Of a DNA stretch of 47,217 nucleotides, positions 46,062 through 47,217 are shown one piece after another (within the stretch, counting starts at the first letter, position 1; the number at the start of each line of letters is the position of its first letter). Origin of the DNA: an uncultured beta proteobacterium (lineage in GTDB: Bacteria; Pseudomonadota; Gammaproteobacteria; Burkholderiales; Burkholderiaceae). The stretch lies in the NCBI GenBank assembly GCA_903935355.1, contig CAIZRK010000001.1:1-47217 (forward strand), read 5' to 3'. A program made the position numbers and the translations under genes. The notes beneath the pieces were generated by a model. That model was not told where the DNA came from. It made no database searches and saw only the letters and a list, made by a program, of their open reading frames with translations.

Positions 46062-46631
46062 ATGAAAGATTGCCTGACGCTTGCAACTTTTCTTTTCCTG
46101 GCCGCTTGCACTCCCAAGCTCGATTGGCGAACAGTCCAATCTGCTCAAGATGGTTACACTGCTTTATTTCCGGGTAAGCCTGAGAGGATGGAAAGAAAGC
46201 TTCCTTACCAGAACCAAGAAATTCCACAAGCATTGGAAGCGGTAAAAGTAGATGACGATATTTACTCTGTTAGCACCATTTACTTAAGCAAAGAACAGAT
46301 ATCTTTGCTGCCAAAAATATTAGGGCAGTTACAGGACAATCTTTTGAAAAGGGCAGGCGTAGATTTTGCAACTGCTATAAGTAGCGATGCCACTTATCAA
46401 ACTGCTGATCGCCAACGTAAACCCACAAAAGATTATTTTTTGGAGTTTATGTCTGCAGGTGCAGTACAGCAATCGATGCGAGTACGTTGGATTACTAAAC
46501 TTAGCCCTGATAACGGCGCTTGGATTTATCAACTTTCAGTTTTGCATACAGCCCCTGCAAGAGTAGAGGCTAAGAAATTCTTCTCAGAAGAGCAGTACTC
46601 AAACTTCTTTGACGAGTTTCATCCAGATTAG
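46062..46631 (+). CDS. Putative lipoprotein of unknown function
   Basis: Protein of 189 residues with an N-terminal lipoprotein signal (MKDCLTLATFLFLAAC, lipobox LAAC, lipidated Cys at residue 16). The mature part begins with DWRTVQSAQDGYTALFPGKP, a pattern seen in small beta-rich periplasmic proteins, but I cannot name a domain. The open frame extends upstream into lipA as far as 45870; ATG 46062 is chosen because it gives a complete signal peptide and follows the lipA stop by 10 bases, with a GGGGTG ribosome site. It is convergent with ubiK. Confidence 0.75.
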   Translation: MKDCLTLATFLFLAACTPKLDWRTVQSAQDGYTALFPGKPERMERKLPYQNQEIPQALEAVKVDDDIYSVSTIYLSKEQISLLPKILGQLQDNLLKRAGVDFATAISSDATYQTADRQRKPTKDYFLEFMSAGAVQQSMRVRWITKLSPDNGAWIYQLSVLHTAPARVEAKKFFSEEQYSNFFDEFHPD

Positions 46632-46643
46632 AGATTGAATCAT

Positions 46644-46901
46644 TTATTGTGTTTTTTCTAAAGCAGCTACTTTAGCTTCAAGCACTTCTAATTTTTCTCT
46701 AGTCTTAGATAACACTTTGGATTGCAGGTCAAACTCCTCACGAGTCACTAAATCCATTTTCTGAAAACCTTGGTTCATCATGGCCCGCACATTCTTTTCA
46801 ATTTCTTGTGCTGGTGAATTACGAATGGCATCTCCAACCTTGTTTTGCATGTCACTGGCAATGCGCTGAATTTGTTCGAGGATTTCGCCTGGTTTTTGCA
46901 T
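46644..46901 (-). CDS. ubiK: Ubiquinone biosynthesis accessory factor UbiK (BMFP domain)
   Basis: Small coiled-coil protein of 85 residues that helps the aerobic ubiquinone hydroxylation complex with UbiJ (family knowledge). The N-terminal EILEQIQRIASDMQNKVGDA and the C-terminal leucine-zipper-like stretch FDLQSKVLSKTREKLEVLEA are characteristic. It also resembles the membrane-fusogenic BMFP protein of Brucella. It is convergent with the lipoprotein gene and divergent from the truncated gene at the right edge (263 bases between starts). Confidence 0.9.
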   Translation of the reverse strand: MQKPGEILEQIQRIASDMQNKVGDAIRNSPAQEIEKNVRAMMNQGFQKMDLVTREEFDLQSKVLSKTREKLEVLEAKVAALEKTQ

Positions 46902-47002
46902 GATTGGGGTTTACCGTTCCATTAAGAGTTGCGAAAAAGACACAGCTCTTATTTTAATTTGAAGCACTAAGATTTGCCAAAAAGGGCTTAAATCTGGGGA
47001 AA

Positions 47003-47052
47003 TGCACCAAAATGTCCGCTATTGGTGCAGATAAGGGCACTAAAAAAGGGCA
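47003..47052. promoter_or_regulatory. NtrC-like repeats upstream of the right-edge gene
   Basis: TGCACCA (47003-47009) and TGGTGCA (47023-47029) are the two half sites of an NtrC-type operator, but with 13 bases between them instead of about three. The spacing is one helical turn longer than the consensus TGCAC-N7-GTGCA. A third weaker copy, GCAC-N7-GGGC, lies at 47037-47051. No convincing sigma-54 promoter (GG-N10-GC) follows. Candidate only. Confidence 0.4.
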
Positions 47053-47164
47053 TTTGCATTAATAAAGGGATTTGTGACAAAGCCGTGAACCCCTCGAGAT
47101 TCATGATCACTCCATGCATTAAGGCATTTAAACCTTTTTTATTTAAACCAGTAAGGAGTTACAC

Positions 47165-47217
47165 ATGAAAACTTTACAAAAGACAGCCATCGCTCTTGCA
47201 GTATCTGGCTTATTCGC
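47165..47217 (+). CDS. Start of an exported protein (possibly TorF-type putative porin), cut by the window edge
   Basis: The first 17 complete codons begin MKTLQKTAIALAVSGLF, a typical signal peptide start. The ribosome site AAGGAG (47153-47158) is six bases upstream of the ATG, an excellent match. In related genomes, from memory, an outer-membrane porin-like gene lies here between ubiK and the nitrogen-regulation genes glnK and amtB. The NtrC-like repeats upstream would suit that. Too little sequence is present to confirm it. Confidence 0.5.
   Translation, partial: MKTLQKTAIALAVSGLF

Noticed and set aside
1..47217. Mobile elements, CRISPR arrays, tRNA or rRNA genes
   Set aside because: No transposase or integrase frames, no regularly spaced repeats, and no cloverleaf or rRNA-like sequence was recognised by eye on either strand.

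Overview
The window looks like ordinary chromosome of a betaproteobacterium of the Burkholderiaceae, most like a free-living freshwater Polynucleobacter. This is an inference from moderate base composition (mid-40s percent G+C by eye), very short intergenic gaps, an ahcY S-adenosylhomocysteine (SAH) riboswitch, a MetH split into two overlapping genes, a PhaM-type PHA granule protein, a UbiK homologue, and close similarity of the housekeeping proteins to that group. I see no rRNA, tRNA, insertion sequence, prophage, integrase or CRISPR array, and no stretch over 300 bases without a gene.

Layout. 1-2240 (minus): two tandem lipid A acyltransferase genes followed by dapF, which runs off the left edge. 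2402-6111 (plus): metK, a SAH riboswitch, ahcY and metF, that is, S-adenosylmethionine (SAM) synthesis, SAH recycling and methyl-THF supply; 5-formyl-THF cyclo-ligase converges on metF. 6782-10807 (plus): lytic transglycosylase, NDUFA9-like protein and cca. 10818-12005 (minus): NDUFAF7-type methyltransferase. 12032-17908 (plus): a pteridine reductase-like SDR, folB, ttcA, glmU, glmS and a small DUF805 membrane protein. 18054-23983 (plus): a complete tripartite RND efflux pump with no regulator gene beside it. 23994-27519: flavin reductase, small lipoprotein, AcuI-type reductase, DUF1289 protein, an MBL-fold hydrolase and a convergent, overlapping PhaM-like gene. 27595-31397 (plus): the two halves of cobalamin-dependent methionine synthase, which closes the methyl cycle begun by metK-ahcY-metF. 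31418-34839: DUF1840, argS, a SPOR protein and dsbA.

34857-39673 (minus) is the most unusual block. It is a tightly coupled five-gene operon: exported glutathione peroxidase, FAD oxidoreductase, DUF1365 protein, CFA-synthase-like methyltransferase and SDR. It reads as a membrane-lipid modification or oxidative-stress module. The methyltransferase has changed two of the five residues that bind the catalytic bicarbonate in E. coli Cfa, so the product may not be a cyclopropane.

39766-46901: rfaE2, coaX and birA (convergent with rfaE2), a VanZ-family membrane protein, a 2Fe-2S ferredoxin-like protein, an alpha/beta hydrolase, the ybeD-lipB-lipA lipoate set, a lipoprotein, and ubiK. The right edge holds the start of an exported protein downstream of NtrC-like sequence repeats.

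The best regulatory signals are the ahcY riboswitch, whose downstream sequence can be folded into a three-hairpin translational ON switch, and a structured leader upstream of metK. Annotations come from reading sequence and from family knowledge; no database search was run.
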